63,768 nucleotides of DNA from positions 1 through 63,768 of the forward strand of contig NZ_JAKUDS010000012.1 of assembly GCF_023221775.1 (NCBI RefSeq), given 5' to 3'. Below the pieces are notes generated by a model. The model ran no database searches. It saw only the letters and a list, made by a program, of their open reading frames with translations, and was not told the DNA's origin. Below, one piece after another: positions 36,719 to 46,798 of this stretch (position 1 is the stretch's first letter; every line of letters begins with the position of its first letter). The stretch comes from Enterococcus cecorum (GTDB lineage Bacteria; Bacillota; Bacilli; Lactobacillales; Enterococcaceae). Both the position numbers and the translations under genes were made by a program.

Positions 36719-37483
36719 TTAGTTAAAACTTCTAACCAAGGATTCAACGATTAAATACCATCCATCGACTAATACAAACAGTAACAACTTAAATGGTAAT
36801 GAAATCATCATTGGCGAAAGCATAAACATCCCCATGGACATCAGAATACTTGAAACAACCATATCGATAATTAAAAATGGAATAAAAATTAAAAATCCTA
36901 TACTGAAAGCTGTTCTCAACTCACTAATAACAAAAGCTGGTGTAATTACTGTAATTGGAACATCTTTATAACTTTTATACTCTTTTTTTTCATCTGATAA
37001 GTCGACAAAAAGTTGTAAATCTTTTTCTTTTGTCTGTTTATACATAAACTCTTTCATTCGATCTTCAGCTCGTTCAAATGCTTGAGCTTGTGTTATCTCA
37101 TTATGTTGATAAGGTTTTAAAGCCTCGTTATTAATATCTGTATAAACAGGTTTCATCACAAAGAAGGTCAAAAATAAAGCCAAGCCAATAATAACCTGAT
37201 TAGGTGGGACTTGTTGTGTGCCTAAAGCATTTCTGGTAAAAGATAAGACCATAACAATTCTCGTAAAGGAAGTTGTCATAATCATTAAAATAGGAACAAT
37301 GGACAATAAAGTTAACAAAACAAAAGTATTAATTGTTTGATTATCATTACCTGTATTTAGCAGTCCATTTACCGTATCTTGAATTTCTTTTGTATCAACT
37401 GCGTAAACATCTTTTGTAACAAAAAATGCTAATACACAAAAGCATGAGAGCAACACAAAGATAAGCTTTTTATTTTTTCTCAT
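36719..37483 (-). CDS. fliP: Flagellar export gate protein FliP
   Basis: 254 residues from the ATG at 37483, overlapping fliO by 14 bp; an earlier ATG at 37495 leaves no room for the ribosome site. N-terminal signal peptide (about 1-25), then four helices with SFTRIVMVLSFTRNALGTQQ and FKLLLFVLVDGW. Longer N-terminus than Bacillus FliP. Confidence 0.95.
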   Translation of the reverse strand: MRKNKKLIFVLLSCFCVLAFFVTKDVYAVDTKEIQDTVNGLLNTGNDNQTINTFVLLTLLSIVPILMIMTTSFTRIVMVLSFTRNALGTQQVPPNQVIIGLALFLTFFVMKPVYTDINNEALKPYQHNEITQAQAFERAEDRMKEFMYKQTKEKDLQLFVDLSDEKKEYKSYKDVPITVITPAFVISELRTAFSIGFLIFIPFLIIDMVVSSILMSMGMFMLSPMMISLPFKLLLFVLVDGWYLIVESLVRSFN

Positions 37484-37853
37484 TATTGGTTGCATCCTTT
37501 CTCTTTTGTAAGCTATTTATTTCTTTATTAAGCAATTTTCGAAATTCTTTTGGTAATTGGCTTTGTTTCAGCGCTTGCTCTTTTTGAAATGCTTTTAATG
37601 ATTGTATTTCATCTAAAGTTAATTCCTTGATAATTTGATTTTGGTTTTCTGAGATACTCATCACATAGTATCTATCAAACATCTTTACAATCGCAATTGA
37701 GGAAGATTTACTCACCGAGATTCGCTGAATCACTTGTAAAATACTATTTTCAGGATTCATTTGCTTATTTAAGAATTTAAGCGCCTGAACTACCAAGTAT
37801 AGAATTACTATTAAAAATACAACCATTTTAATGATTGGAAAGATTAAATCCAT
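37470..37853 (-). CDS. fliO: Flagellar gate assembly protein FliO (FliZ)
   Basis: 127 residues with one N-terminal membrane helix (about 4-24) and a basic cytoplasmic part with QVIQRISVSKSSSIAIVKM and RYYVMSISENQNQII, the FliO pattern. Needed to assemble the FliP ring. Its place directly before fliP supports the call. Confidence 0.85.
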   Translation of the reverse strand: MDLIFPIIKMVVFLIVILYLVVQALKFLNKQMNPENSILQVIQRISVSKSSSIAIVKMFDRYYVMSISENQNQIIKELTLDEIQSLKAFQKEQALKQSQLPKEFRKLLNKEINSLQKRKDATNNEKK

Positions 37854-37862
37854 GTTTTTCTC

Positions 37863-38375
37863 CTATTGAATGACAAAATCTGTGATATAGACTTGTCGCA
37901 CGATATCTTTTCCATAATTATTGTTAATCGCTAGCTTCAATTCTTTTTTCAAATTAGTGACAGATTCCGTTGATCCTAAAATATCTTCTGCATTTTTTTG
38001 ACGGAGTAAATTGACACATGCATCACGAACTACCGCGACATTCTGTGTAACTTCTTCACTTGTCTTTTTATCATCAACTAATATCGAAATAGTAATTTTC
38101 ATATATTGTTGATTACCAGATTTGCCTTTGGCTAAGTTTACTAAAAACTCATTCAAAGGGACAATTGTCTGACCTTCTTCAATTTTACCCTCTTGTTTAG
38201 CAACTTTGACTTCTTGTTTTGGCGCAATAAATTGGTTCATGATTACCATCCCAGCTACACTACCCACAACAGCCAATACAAGCATAATTGGTAACAGAAG
38301 TAAGGGATTTATATTTCCTTTCTCCTTTTTCTCTTTCTTGTCTTTTTTGCCTTTCTTCTTTTGATTTTCTTCCAC
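37863..38375 (-). CDS. fliL: Flagellar basal body-associated protein FliL
   Basis: 170 residues from a GTG start. Very Lys-rich N-terminus, one membrane helix (about 24-46) and an outside stomatin-like domain (about 75-170) with NEFLVNLAKG and ITISILVDD. Surrounds the stator and supports torque. Just after flbD. Confidence 0.92.
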   Translation of the reverse strand: MEENQKKKGKKDKKEKKEKGNINPLLLLPIMLVLAVVGSVAGMVIMNQFIAPKQEVKVAKQEGKIEEGQTIVPLNEFLVNLAKGKSGNQQYMKITISILVDDKKTSEEVTQNVAVVRDACVNLLRQKNAEDILGSTESVTNLKKELKLAINNNYGKDIVRQVYITDFVIQ

Positions 38376-38377
38376 GA

Positions 38378-38599
38378 TTACCCTTCCTCACTTTCTAACT
38401 TCAATACATTTGCAACTTGACTTAGTGTTTGTTGACGATATGAAATAATAAGATTAACTACATCTATAGCAGATTCTCTGACTATCAAACTTTTTCCATC
38501 TACTAAAGTAATTGTTGTATCTGGAACTTCATCCATTCGATAAATTAAGTCAGGATTCAAATAAAATATTTTTCCATTAAAGCTAGTTAATTCAATCAT
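38378..38599 (-). CDS. flbD: FlbD/SwrD family small motility protein
   Basis: 73 residues with FNGKIFYLNPDLIYRMDEVP and DTTITLVDGKSLIV, the hallmark of the FlbD/SwrD family. In Bacillus SwrD raises motor torque. Located between flgE and fliL, as there. Confidence 0.93.
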   Translation of the reverse strand: MIELTSFNGKIFYLNPDLIYRMDEVPDTTITLVDGKSLIVRESAIDVVNLIISYRQQTLSQVANVLKLESEEG

Positions 38600-38611
38600 T
38601 GAATACTCCTA

Positions 38612-39502
38612 TTAGCGTTTCAAGTTAATCAATTCTTGTAACATTTCATCTGAGGTTGTGATACTTCTAGAGTTAGCTTGATACGCACGATTTGCGATAA
38701 TCATATCTGTAAACTCAGTTGCTAAATCCACATTTGACATTTCTAAAAATCCAGAACTTAATTGACCTGTTCCGCGATCACCAATACTTGTAACCATTGG
38801 ATCACCAGAGTTGTTTGAAGAAATATAGTTGTTGTTTCCTACTTTTTCTAACCCCTCGGGATTATTAAAGGCAGCCACTTTTAATTTACCCATTACATAT
38901 ACAGTGTTACCATATTTTGCAGTTATCAAACCATTTTGGTCAATAGTCATTGCACTATATTGAGCACCATTTTGTTCCGCGGGAATTTGAATAGGTTTTA
39001 ATGCATCCATTTGAATATCACCAAATGTCGCGTTTTGATCAAAGTCATCTGTATATTCTACTGGGGTATCTAGTGTTTGAGCCAATAATTTCATCCCATT
39101 ACTATTCACAATATTTCCAGCACTATCGCGAACAAAAGCACCATCACGAGTAAAATATGTAGTAGCATTCGCATCTGCCCCAGCACCACGAACCATGAAA
39201 TAACCAGGTCCTGACAAATAATAATCCATGCTTCGGCCGGTTGTTTGTGGTGCACCAACTGCTGTATTGACATCGATTGCACCTGTCTGAACCCCTAAAC
39301 CGATTTGTCGTGCATTTGTTCCTCCTAAGCCATTACCTGGAGCAGAAGACTTTGCAGTTGTTTGGCTCATTACATCTTGAAATAAAACACGGCTAGATTT
39401 AAAGCCAGTTGTATTAACATTAGCAATATTATTAGCTACTACGTCCATTTTGTTTTGTAAGTTTTTCATTCCACTTACGCCTGAATAAAGTGATCTTAAC
39501 AT
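38612..39502 (-). CDS. flgE: Flagellar hook protein FlgE
   Basis: 296 residues; N-terminal SGVSGMKNLQNKMDVVANNI and NVNTTGFKSSRVLFQDV, C-terminal SNVDLATEFTDMIIANRAYQ. Shorter than the roughly 400-residue enteric hook protein but close to Bacillus FlgE. Directly after the hook scaffold gene flgD. Start supported by AAAAGGAG. Confidence 0.93.
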   Translation of the reverse strand: MLRSLYSGVSGMKNLQNKMDVVANNIANVNTTGFKSSRVLFQDVMSQTTAKSSAPGNGLGGTNARQIGLGVQTGAIDVNTAVGAPQTTGRSMDYYLSGPGYFMVRGAGADANATTYFTRDGAFVRDSAGNIVNSNGMKLLAQTLDTPVEYTDDFDQNATFGDIQMDALKPIQIPAEQNGAQYSAMTIDQNGLITAKYGNTVYVMGKLKVAAFNNPEGLEKVGNNNYISSNNSGDPMVTSIGDRGTGQLSSGFLEMSNVDLATEFTDMIIANRAYQANSRSITTSDEMLQELINLKR

Positions 39503-39520
39503 AATTCATTTCTCCTTTTA

Positions 39521-39949
39521 TTACACATTTTTAACTTCTTTAACACTTTCACTTGGATATTCATGTTGGTCTATTAATAATTTAGGATGTCCATCAATAA
39601 TTTTAACCTTATCGACTTTTCCTGTTACTTCTTGTCCATTATCATCCAAAGTCACTACTTTACCAATTAAGCTAAACGCTTGTTGCTGTTGTTGCAATTT
39701 TAAGGTTGAATCTAAACTTTTTCCAAGCGTTTGTAACTGTTGCAGTGAAGTAAATTCAACAAATTGACTGATATAATCAGTTCCTTGATTACCTGATGAA
39801 GATTCTCCACCTGATAGAGCTGGATTACTCATTGAAGCAGCTAGTATTTTCAAAAAATCATCCATTGAAATTTCGGATGGGTCATTCTTTTGATTTTGGC
39901 TTGCAACAGTTGTCATAGTATTTATTTGAGTTAAATCATTTATCGGCAT
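39521..39949 (-). CDS. flgD: Hook scaffolding protein FlgD
   Basis: 142 residues: SEISMDDFLKILAASMSNP and DYISQFVEFTSLQQLQTLGK are typical. Short form lacking the enteric C-terminal Ig-like part, as in Bacillus. Between fliK and flgE. Confidence 0.94.
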   Translation of the reverse strand: MPINDLTQINTMTTVASQNQKNDPSEISMDDFLKILAASMSNPALSGGESSSGNQGTDYISQFVEFTSLQQLQTLGKSLDSTLKLQQQQQAFSLIGKVVTLDDNGQEVTGKVDKVKIIDGHPKLLIDQHEYPSESVKEVKNV

Positions 39950-39963
39950 GTTACTCCCCCTTT

Positions 39964-41229
39964 TTATGCCAAGATGCTTATTGTACTATTAATCTGTTTA
40001 TCTTTTATCTCTTCTTCTAATTTTTCAACTTTTTCTTGAGCCTTAAATGTATTTTTATACTTTTGACTTTGTTGTGTATAATTTTGTTGAAATCCCTGTT
40101 GAGAAAATTGATGATTTAGCGATTGAAATGGACTTTGAACATGCTCTAATTGAACTTGAGTATTCGTTTTATTATGAACATTTTGATTTAAAAATTGTTG
40201 CTTTTCTAAAACTTGTTCAAATTTATTAGTGAAATTTTCCATTAATTTTAGTGTTTGCTGACTATCTGTATGAATTTCTAACTGTACTTTACTTTCTGTT
40301 ATTTTAATAGAAATCTCTAGCTTTCCTAAATTTTCAGGTGACAATTCAATAGTCACTTGCTGCATACTCGGATTTTTCGCTTCTTGCACCTTTTCGACTA
40401 GATTAAAAGCTAGTTTTTGCGGTAATTCTTGAATATTATCAACACTAATTTTTTCACTCATATTTCCGTTCAACGATCTCATCTTATCAGTCGATACAAG
40501 AGAAGCTAAAATATTCACTTCCGATAGACTTAGTATTTGTGATTCATTAGACACTGATATTTTCTTTGTTGATATTTTATTTTTTTCTTCAGATGCGCCT
40601 TCACGAGTAAATAGTATATTATTTCTCTGTGTTGCATCAGTTGATTGTTCATCTACTTTTTGAAAACGAGTAGTAGTCGTACTATTTACAAAATAATTTA
40701 ATTCATCTTTTTGCGAGACTGGTAAGGGTGAATGAAGTGAATTCAGTTGATTTGACTCAACAAACATATCTTTTAAAAGCGGATAGTCGTCGGAATTTAT
40801 TACTTTTTCAGAAAAAACTCTAAATAATTCTGGACTCCCATTTATCATTTGAACAAGTTGGGTAATTAAATCATCTTGTTCAATGGATTTTGTATTGAGT
40901 TGTGAAACTAACTCAGTTAAAATAATTTGACTATCACTATTAAGCTGATGATTAGTAGTAAAATCTTCTTTATCAAGTCCGAATTCAGAGAAAAAGTGCA
41001 TAAATTGTTCAACTATTTCCTTTTCAAACTTACTTTCTACTTGCATTATCTCGTCAGATGCTTTCGGTTGATCTTTTGGCACAAATTGTCTCGTTGTACT
41101 GTCATTATTTGCTAGTGAGTGAGCTAGTGTTTGTAAAAATGTTCCTACATCAACAATTGGTTGGTTATCTATTCCGTCTTTTTTGCTCTCTGTAATGCCG
41201 AAAGTTTTTGTATTGATGGAATGAATCAT
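39964..41229 (-). CDS. fliK: Hook-length control protein FliK
   Basis: 421 residues. The first about 270 residues are low-complexity, Ser/Asn/Gln-rich ruler sequence. The Flg_hook domain (about 275-370) has VTIELSPENLGKLEISIKI and LEIHTDSQQTLKLMEN. The tail is Gln-rich. Measures the hook and flips FlhB. Confidence 0.9.
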   Translation of the reverse strand: MIHSINTKTFGITESKKDGIDNQPIVDVGTFLQTLAHSLANNDSTTRQFVPKDQPKASDEIMQVESKFEKEIVEQFMHFFSEFGLDKEDFTTNHQLNSDSQIILTELVSQLNTKSIEQDDLITQLVQMINGSPELFRVFSEKVINSDDYPLLKDMFVESNQLNSLHSPLPVSQKDELNYFVNSTTTTRFQKVDEQSTDATQRNNILFTREGASEEKNKISTKKISVSNESQILSLSEVNILASLVSTDKMRSLNGNMSEKISVDNIQELPQKLAFNLVEKVQEAKNPSMQQVTIELSPENLGKLEISIKITESKVQLEIHTDSQQTLKLMENFTNKFEQVLEKQQFLNQNVHNKTNTQVQLEHVQSPFQSLNHQFSQQGFQQNYTQQSQKYKNTFKAQEKVEKLEEEIKDKQINSTISILA

Positions 41230-41240
41230 CTTACCCCTCC

Positions 41241-41666
41241 TTACAAAGCCTTAGCAATACGACGCGATCCCATTTCATCAAGTATCTTTTGTTCTTCTTG
41301 CTTTATAGTGTGCTCATACTCAGCTAATTGCTTTTCTTTTAATTTTTCTAAGATTTTTCGTTCTTTTTGTGCAGCAATATACTTATCAAGTGACTCTTGT
41401 AGAAGCTGTCTTTGTGCAATTAATTCATGATGAGTATCAGTCATCTGTCTTTCTAAAGCAAGCAGATACCATTGCTGAATCTGCATACGATTTACACTAT
41501 CTTCTCTAATTTCCAACAGATCTTGTTTTTCTTTCATTAGGCCCTGCATAAGCTCTTCTTTTTCATTTAATATTCGCTGACAATTTGCGTATTCTCGCTT
41601 TGCTTCTAATTCAATTTGCCATCGATAGTCTAATAATTTAGCCAATGAAAATTCAAATCTCTTCAT
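41241..41666 (-). CDS. fliJ: Flagellar export chaperone/stalk FliJ
   Basis: 141 residues, an uninterrupted coiled coil beginning MKRFEFSLAKLLDYRW. Fits in the FliI hexamer and couples it to FlhA. SD is a G6 run. Confidence 0.92.
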   Translation of the reverse strand: MKRFEFSLAKLLDYRWQIELEAKREYANCQRILNEKEELMQGLMKEKQDLLEIREDSVNRMQIQQWYLLALERQMTDTHHELIAQRQLLQESLDKYIAAQKERKILEKLKEKQLAEYEHTIKQEEQKILDEMGSRRIAKAL

Positions 41667-41712
41667 ACTTTTATCCCCCCACTAATGAGCTATATTAACT
41701 TTTTTAATTTTG

Positions 41713-43056
41713 TTAATTCCTAGCCATTGAAATATCGCTAAATAGAGCATGTAACTTTCCTACAGTTTGATCATACTCTGAAAATTCATCTATCCGTTGC
41801 TTTAAAAAGTTATCGATTGGATGATGTAATGAAATAGCATAATCAATTACTGCATTAGATCCGTGCTTATACGCACCAATATCAATTAAGTCCTTACTAT
41901 CTTGATACGTTGCCAAATTTTCTTTTAATTCACCCGCACGCTTATATTGCTCATCTGGCACTAATGATTTCATGAGACGACTTAAACTATTTTGAACATC
42001 AATTGCTGGATAATGATTTTGAGAGGCAATCTTTCTAGAAAGCAAGATATGCCCATCCAATATTCCTCGAACAGCATCTGCAATTGGTTCATTCATATCA
42101 TCACCTTCAACCAATACGGTATAAAATGCTGTGACTGAGCCCTTATTTGACATCCCACTTCTCTCTAATAATTTAGGTAAAGCAGTAAAAACTGAAGGTG
42201 TATATCCTTTGGTCGTAGGTGGTTCTCCTATAGATAGACCAATTTCTCGTTGGGCCATTGCAAATCGAGTAACTGAATCCATCATAAGTACGACTCTTTT
42301 TCCTTGATCTCGAAAATACTCTGCAATAGCGGTTGCCACATGTGCCCCTTTTAAACGAACTAAAGGTGGTGAATCAGATGTTGCACATACTACAACTGAC
42401 TTTTTATATCCTTCTTCTCCTAAATCATTTTCTATAAATTCCTTTACCTCGCGTCCACGCTCTCCGATAAGGCCTATAACAATCACATCAGCATCACAAT
42501 ATCTAGCAATCATCCCAAGTAATGTACTTTTACCAACACCACTTCCGGCAAATATTCCCATTCGTTGTCCTTCACCAACCGTCATTAAACCATCAATTGC
42601 TCGGATACCTGTTCTCATTACATTTGCAATTGGCTTACGTTGAAATGGATCTGGCGAGTCTTGAGATACTGGATATTCTTGAGTTTTAGAAAATACTTTA
42701 CCGTCAATGGGCCTTCCTAACCCGTCAAGTGTAGATCCCAACATTTCTTCACTAATTTTTACCATTAATGTCTGTCCTGTTGCTCTTACTAAACAACCTG
42801 GACCAATACCTGCAAGTTCTCCTAGTGGCATCAGTAGCACCGTATTTTTTACGAAACCAACGACTTCACTCATCGCTACCGTATTTAAATTTTTTACATA
42901 AATTTCACAAATTTCACCAACGAAAGCGTCTAACCCATCTACCTTGATGATTAGCCCTACCACTTCACTCACTTTTCCGTAAATAGTATACAGTCGCTTC
43001 GTTTTCGTTACTAAATCCAATTTATCTTTTTGAAAATGAAAATCCATTTTAATCAC
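41713..43056 (-). CDS. fliI: Flagellar export ATPase FliI
   Basis: 447 residues. Walker A GIFAGSGVGKSTL, Walker B VVLMMDSVTRFA and SIGEPPTTKGYTPSVF are all present. Start is a GTG overlapping the fliH stop (GTGA); an ATG 9 bp later is also possible. Hexameric ATPase for substrate delivery to the export gate. Confidence 0.97.
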   Translation of the reverse strand: MIKMDFHFQKDKLDLVTKTKRLYTIYGKVSEVVGLIIKVDGLDAFVGEICEIYVKNLNTVAMSEVVGFVKNTVLLMPLGELAGIGPGCLVRATGQTLMVKISEEMLGSTLDGLGRPIDGKVFSKTQEYPVSQDSPDPFQRKPIANVMRTGIRAIDGLMTVGEGQRMGIFAGSGVGKSTLLGMIARYCDADVIVIGLIGERGREVKEFIENDLGEEGYKKSVVVCATSDSPPLVRLKGAHVATAIAEYFRDQGKRVVLMMDSVTRFAMAQREIGLSIGEPPTTKGYTPSVFTALPKLLERSGMSNKGSVTAFYTVLVEGDDMNEPIADAVRGILDGHILLSRKIASQNHYPAIDVQNSLSRLMKSLVPDEQYKRAGELKENLATYQDSKDLIDIGAYKHGSNAVIDYAISLHHPIDNFLKQRIDEFSEYDQTVGKLHALFSDISMARN

Positions 43057-43814
43057 TTAATTTCTCTCAAATTTTTAAGTACCTGATTTAATTCTTTTTC
43101 TACATCTACTTCAATTTTCTGATTTTCAGATTCAATAGCTATCTGACCAATCGAAAGTGAAGCATCCTTTAGTAATAAATATCTAAAATTCAAAATTTCT
43201 TGTTTCATCTTTTGCAATCGTTCATCCAAATGTTCAAAATGTTTTGGATGAGCATGTATAGTAATTAGTTGATCAGGTTCTTCTAGACTCAGAAGAATAG
43301 GACTTAATAGATTACTAATTTTTTCTGGTGTTTGTTCCAGAGTGTCCATCAATAATTTTTCTGCTAATCGAACACTTGTCTCAAGTAAATCTTCTTCTAC
43401 TTCTTGAACGTATTGATTACGCTTTTCGATAGTTTCTTGATAACTATTTTTAGCTTCTTGTAACATTTCTTTAGTTTCATTTAAAGACTGTTGATAACCA
43501 TGTTGATAACCTTCTTGAACCCCAGCTTGGTACCCTTCATTGTGTCCAACTGCCCGTCCTTGCTCGTAAGCTTCATTAAAAGCTTGATTTTTAATCTTTT
43601 CGGCTTCCTGAATTGCCTCTTGGAGAATTCTAAATTTTTCTTCTTCAATTTTAGCTATTTCGTATTCATATTGTGATTGAGCACGAGACATTCGTTTAGA
43701 CGGGTGCAACTCATTGACTTCTTCGTTTATGGGAACTTGAGTTGTAATAATTTTGGTCGTATTCTTAGAAATTGTAGACACAGATTTGTATAAACTACTA
43801 TTTAACAACGTCAT
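43053..43814 (-). CDS. fliH: Flagellar export regulator FliH
   Basis: 253 residues from the ATG at 43814, which has AAGGGGAG and lies inside the fliG end (17-bp overlap). The central part is a coiled coil with a GxxxG-type run (about 95-125: GRAVGHNEGYQAGVQEGYQ) typical of FliH. Negative regulator and stator of FliI. Confidence 0.92.
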   Translation of the reverse strand: MTLLNSSLYKSVSTISKNTTKIITTQVPINEEVNELHPSKRMSRAQSQYEYEIAKIEEEKFRILQEAIQEAEKIKNQAFNEAYEQGRAVGHNEGYQAGVQEGYQHGYQQSLNETKEMLQEAKNSYQETIEKRNQYVQEVEEDLLETSVRLAEKLLMDTLEQTPEKISNLLSPILLSLEEPDQLITIHAHPKHFEHLDERLQKMKQEILNFRYLLLKDASLSIGQIAIESENQKIEVDVEKELNQVLKNLREIK

Positions 43815-44805
43815 CTTGTTCTCCCCTTGTGATATAAATCTCTCCTTCTTCATCTAAACGACGAATGATAGATACAACTTTTTGTTGTGCTTCCTCAACC
43901 GCTGACAAACGAGTAGGCCCCATAAATTGCATTTCTTCCTGAATGTTTTCAACAGCACGTGAAGATAAGTTTGAGAAAATAAATTCTTTAATATCATCTC
44001 CTGTGCCCTTAAGTGCCAACACCAATACATTGTTGTCCACAAAACGCAACACTTTTTGTACATCGAGTTTGTCCAAAGTGATAATATCGTCGAAAGTGAA
44101 CAGACTGGATTTGACTTCGCTGGATAACTCTGGCTGACGTTTGTCCAAATCGGCCAAAATATTTTTCTCTGTACTACGTCCCACTGAATTAAGAATTTCT
44201 ACTAAGGTATGAACACCACCAGCAGCTTCCGTATTATTTTCCACAAAATTAGAGAATTTGTTTTCAATTACTTTTTCAATTCGTTTAATCGTATTTGGTG
44301 AAGTACTTGCAATCATCCCAATTCTTTCAGCAATTTCCACTTGCATTTGTGAAGGAAAATTAGACAGAATCGTTGCAGCCTTATCTGGTTGAACATAACA
44401 CATAATTAATGCAATTGTTTGAGGATGTTCATTCAATAGTAGATTAATTAGTTGCTGCGTATCAGCCTTACGCGCAATATTGAAAGGTCGCTCGCGTAAC
44501 TGAATCTGAGATAATACATCTATTACTTCCTTAGCTCTTTGTGGACCTAACGCCTGATTTAACAAATTTTTAGCATAATCAAACCCGCCATCAATGACAT
44601 ATTTTTGTGCAATTGAAGTCTCTAAAAATTCATTCAAAATATTATCGCGATCTTCTGGTGTAACTGTCTCAATATTTGCAATCTCATAACTTACCTTCCT
44701 AATGACTGATTCTGGAAGGAGCTTCATAACTTTTGATGAAATATCTGACCCTAAAGATATTAGAAGTATCGCTGCTTTTTTCACGCCATCCATAGTCTCA
44801 GTCAC
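43798..44805 (-). CDS. fliG: Flagellar motor switch protein FliG
   Basis: 335 residues from a GTG start with AGAGAGGG upstream. Middle domain with LLNEHPQTIALIMCY (EHPQ motif) and C-terminal torque helix with FDDIITLDKLDVQKVL and RAVENIQEEMQFMGP. Rotor surface that meets MotA. Confidence 0.97.
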   Translation of the reverse strand: MTETMDGVKKAAILLISLGSDISSKVMKLLPESVIRKVSYEIANIETVTPEDRDNILNEFLETSIAQKYVIDGGFDYAKNLLNQALGPQRAKEVIDVLSQIQLRERPFNIARKADTQQLINLLLNEHPQTIALIMCYVQPDKAATILSNFPSQMQVEIAERIGMIASTSPNTIKRIEKVIENKFSNFVENNTEAAGGVHTLVEILNSVGRSTEKNILADLDKRQPELSSEVKSSLFTFDDIITLDKLDVQKVLRFVDNNVLVLALKGTGDDIKEFIFSNLSSRAVENIQEEMQFMGPTRLSAVEEAQQKVVSIIRRLDEEGEIYITRGEQDDVVK

Positions 44806-44823
44806 TTTAAAACCCTCTCTTCA

Positions 44824-46407
44824 TCATTTTTGTTTCGTCCATGCTTTAATTAAATCTGCAACTGCTTGTGGATCATGTTCAGCATATTTTGTTGCTTTTT
44901 CATTACGTTTATCTTTTGTTTTGATTAGCTCCTCTAAATCTTCCATATTGAAATCATCTGAACTAATATCAATAATTGAACCTTTATCCTTTGAAGTTTC
45001 TCGTACTTCTTGCTCTTCCTCATCTAAACTAATATCGACATCATAATCTTCTTCCTCTTGTTTTCTACGACGTCTTCTAGCAAAGAACAGTACTAAACCA
45101 ATGATTAGCAATATGATAAAAATACTTAATCCCGCACCAACATAAATGAATGTTCGTTTCTTAGCTAAATCTGTTAATTGATCGGTGATTTTATCACTAT
45201 CTCCTTGCGTTGCTTTAAAGTCCATTCCCTGAATAGAAATAACATCCCCGCGATCTTCATCAAATCCAATAGCCGAAGAAACAAGAACACGTACTTCCCT
45301 TTGAACATTATTAGATAAATTACCATCGATAACCACTGAAGTTGTTAGACGTTTCACACTTCCTGGTGCATTAACCACTGTCGTAGTCTCTGTATTTAAT
45401 TCATTGTTGACCGTTCTAGAGTAACTATTATTCTCACCGTCACCAGTATTTCCAGTAACATTACTCACATTATCAGTAACTGTATTTGTTTGAGCATTCT
45501 GGATATTTTCACCCGAACCAGAAGCTTGTACATTTTCACTTCTAATTTTCGGATCGGCATATTTCACTGTTTTTCGCTCAATTGCATCAAAATCCAAATC
45601 GGCATTAATAGAAACATTTACTTTGCCTGCACCATATATTGGTTCTAACAACTTCAAAATTTTATTTTGCAATTGTTGTTCGTATTGCTGTTGCATATCT
45701 AAAGTATGTTGACTAATTCCAGAACTACTTACTGACGACTTGCTACCATCAGCCAATACATTACCTTTACTATCTACTACCTTCACATTCTCGCTTGATA
45801 AATTTTTTACAGATGCAGTTGTTAGAGCCACAATTCCTTGAACAGCTTCTTGAGAAATAGAACTTCCTTTTAAAGTCAAAACAACCGAAGCAGAAGCATT
45901 ATCCTTTTGATCCTTAAAAACACCTTCATCAGGCAAAACCAAGATAACTTTTGCTTTTTGTACATCACTTAACGACGATATTGACCGTTGCAATTCACCT
46001 GTTAACGCACGTTGATACATAATCTTTCTGTCTTCATCAGTAGTCATCATCCCCGCTTGGTCAAACAACTCAAATCCAGTTGAACTATCAGGTAGCTTAT
46101 TATCAACGGCCAAAGAAATTCGATATTCATCAATCTTACTCTGATCAATTAATATAGTTTTTCCACCATCTTGTAATTTATAATCGATGTTTTTTGACTT
46201 CAAGTCTGCAGTTATTGTTCCAGCATCTGCTTCTGATAAATCTGCAAAAAGCACTCCATAACTGACTTTATTCATTAAATATAAAGAAACACCGAGTACA
46301 ATCAAAACACTAATGCTTCCTAAAATAATCGCTCTTTTGAGCAGTGTCGACAAATTCGACCAGCTTGTTTTGATGCGCTCGATGTTTTCTTGAAAACGAC
46401 TAGCCAC
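44824..46407 (-). CDS. fliF: Flagellar MS-ring protein FliF
   Basis: 527 residues from a GTG at 46407, chosen because GGGGGAGG is 7 nt upstream. Membrane helices at about 25-45 and 420-442, with ring-building motifs between (GVLFADLSEADAGTI, LTGELQRSISSL) and a cytoplasmic acidic tail that binds FliG. Confidence 0.95.
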   Translation of the reverse strand: MASRFQENIERIKTSWSNLSTLLKRAIILGSISVLIVLGVSLYLMNKVSYGVLFADLSEADAGTITADLKSKNIDYKLQDGGKTILIDQSKIDEYRISLAVDNKLPDSSTGFELFDQAGMMTTDEDRKIMYQRALTGELQRSISSLSDVQKAKVILVLPDEGVFKDQKDNASASVVLTLKGSSISQEAVQGIVALTTASVKNLSSENVKVVDSKGNVLADGSKSSVSSSGISQHTLDMQQQYEQQLQNKILKLLEPIYGAGKVNVSINADLDFDAIERKTVKYADPKIRSENVQASGSGENIQNAQTNTVTDNVSNVTGNTGDGENNSYSRTVNNELNTETTTVVNAPGSVKRLTTSVVIDGNLSNNVQREVRVLVSSAIGFDEDRGDVISIQGMDFKATQGDSDKITDQLTDLAKKRTFIYVGAGLSIFIILLIIGLVLFFARRRRRKQEEEDYDVDISLDEEEQEVRETSKDKGSIIDISSDDFNMEDLEELIKTKDKRNEKATKYAEHDPQAVADLIKAWTKQK

Positions 46408-46435
46408 TAAAAAACCTCCCCCAAAGTTCAACTAA

Positions 46436-46771
46436 CTAGATTTGCATATTTTTTATTTCATTGTATGCTTCTAAACACTTATTTCTAACTTGCACAGCAG
46501 TTTGCAGCGACAGTTGTGCTTCTGTCATTTTTATCATGACCTGACCTAAATCACTTTGATCTCCCGTGATCATTTGCTTAGTAGCTTCATTCATAGTATT
46601 CATATTTTGATTTAGCGTTTCAATCGCTCTACCTAAATAATTACCAAATGTTTCATGATTCGCTTCGTCTACTGATTCCAACGTCGAAGCATTATTTAAA
46701 TTCATAGCCTGCACTTCTCTCAATTGCGACTGATAGTTCATCAAATTTTGTAATTGACCTATTCCATCCAT
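46436..46771 (-). CDS. fliE: Hook-basal body complex protein FliE
   Basis: 111 residues from the ATG at 46771 (GAGGAT 7 nt upstream). Helical; C-terminal MTEAQLSLQTAVQVRNKCLE is the family signature. MS-ring/rod adaptor. Confidence 0.94.
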   Translation of the reverse strand: MDGIGQLQNLMNYQSQLREVQAMNLNNASTLESVDEANHETFGNYLGRAIETLNQNMNTMNEATKQMITGDQSDLGQVMIKMTEAQLSLQTAVQVRNKCLEAYNEIKNMQI

Positions 46772-46798
46772 TTTCTTATCCTCAATCATTCTAAATCA

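Noticed and set aside
43854-44137. Overlapping frames inside fliG on both strands
   Set aside because: They lie fully inside a conserved gene, have no ribosome site and no recognisable motifs; they are shadows.
46021-46431. fliF starting at the upstream TTG (46431)
   Set aside because: The GGGGGAGG site lies downstream of that codon, so the GTG at 46407 is the better start.
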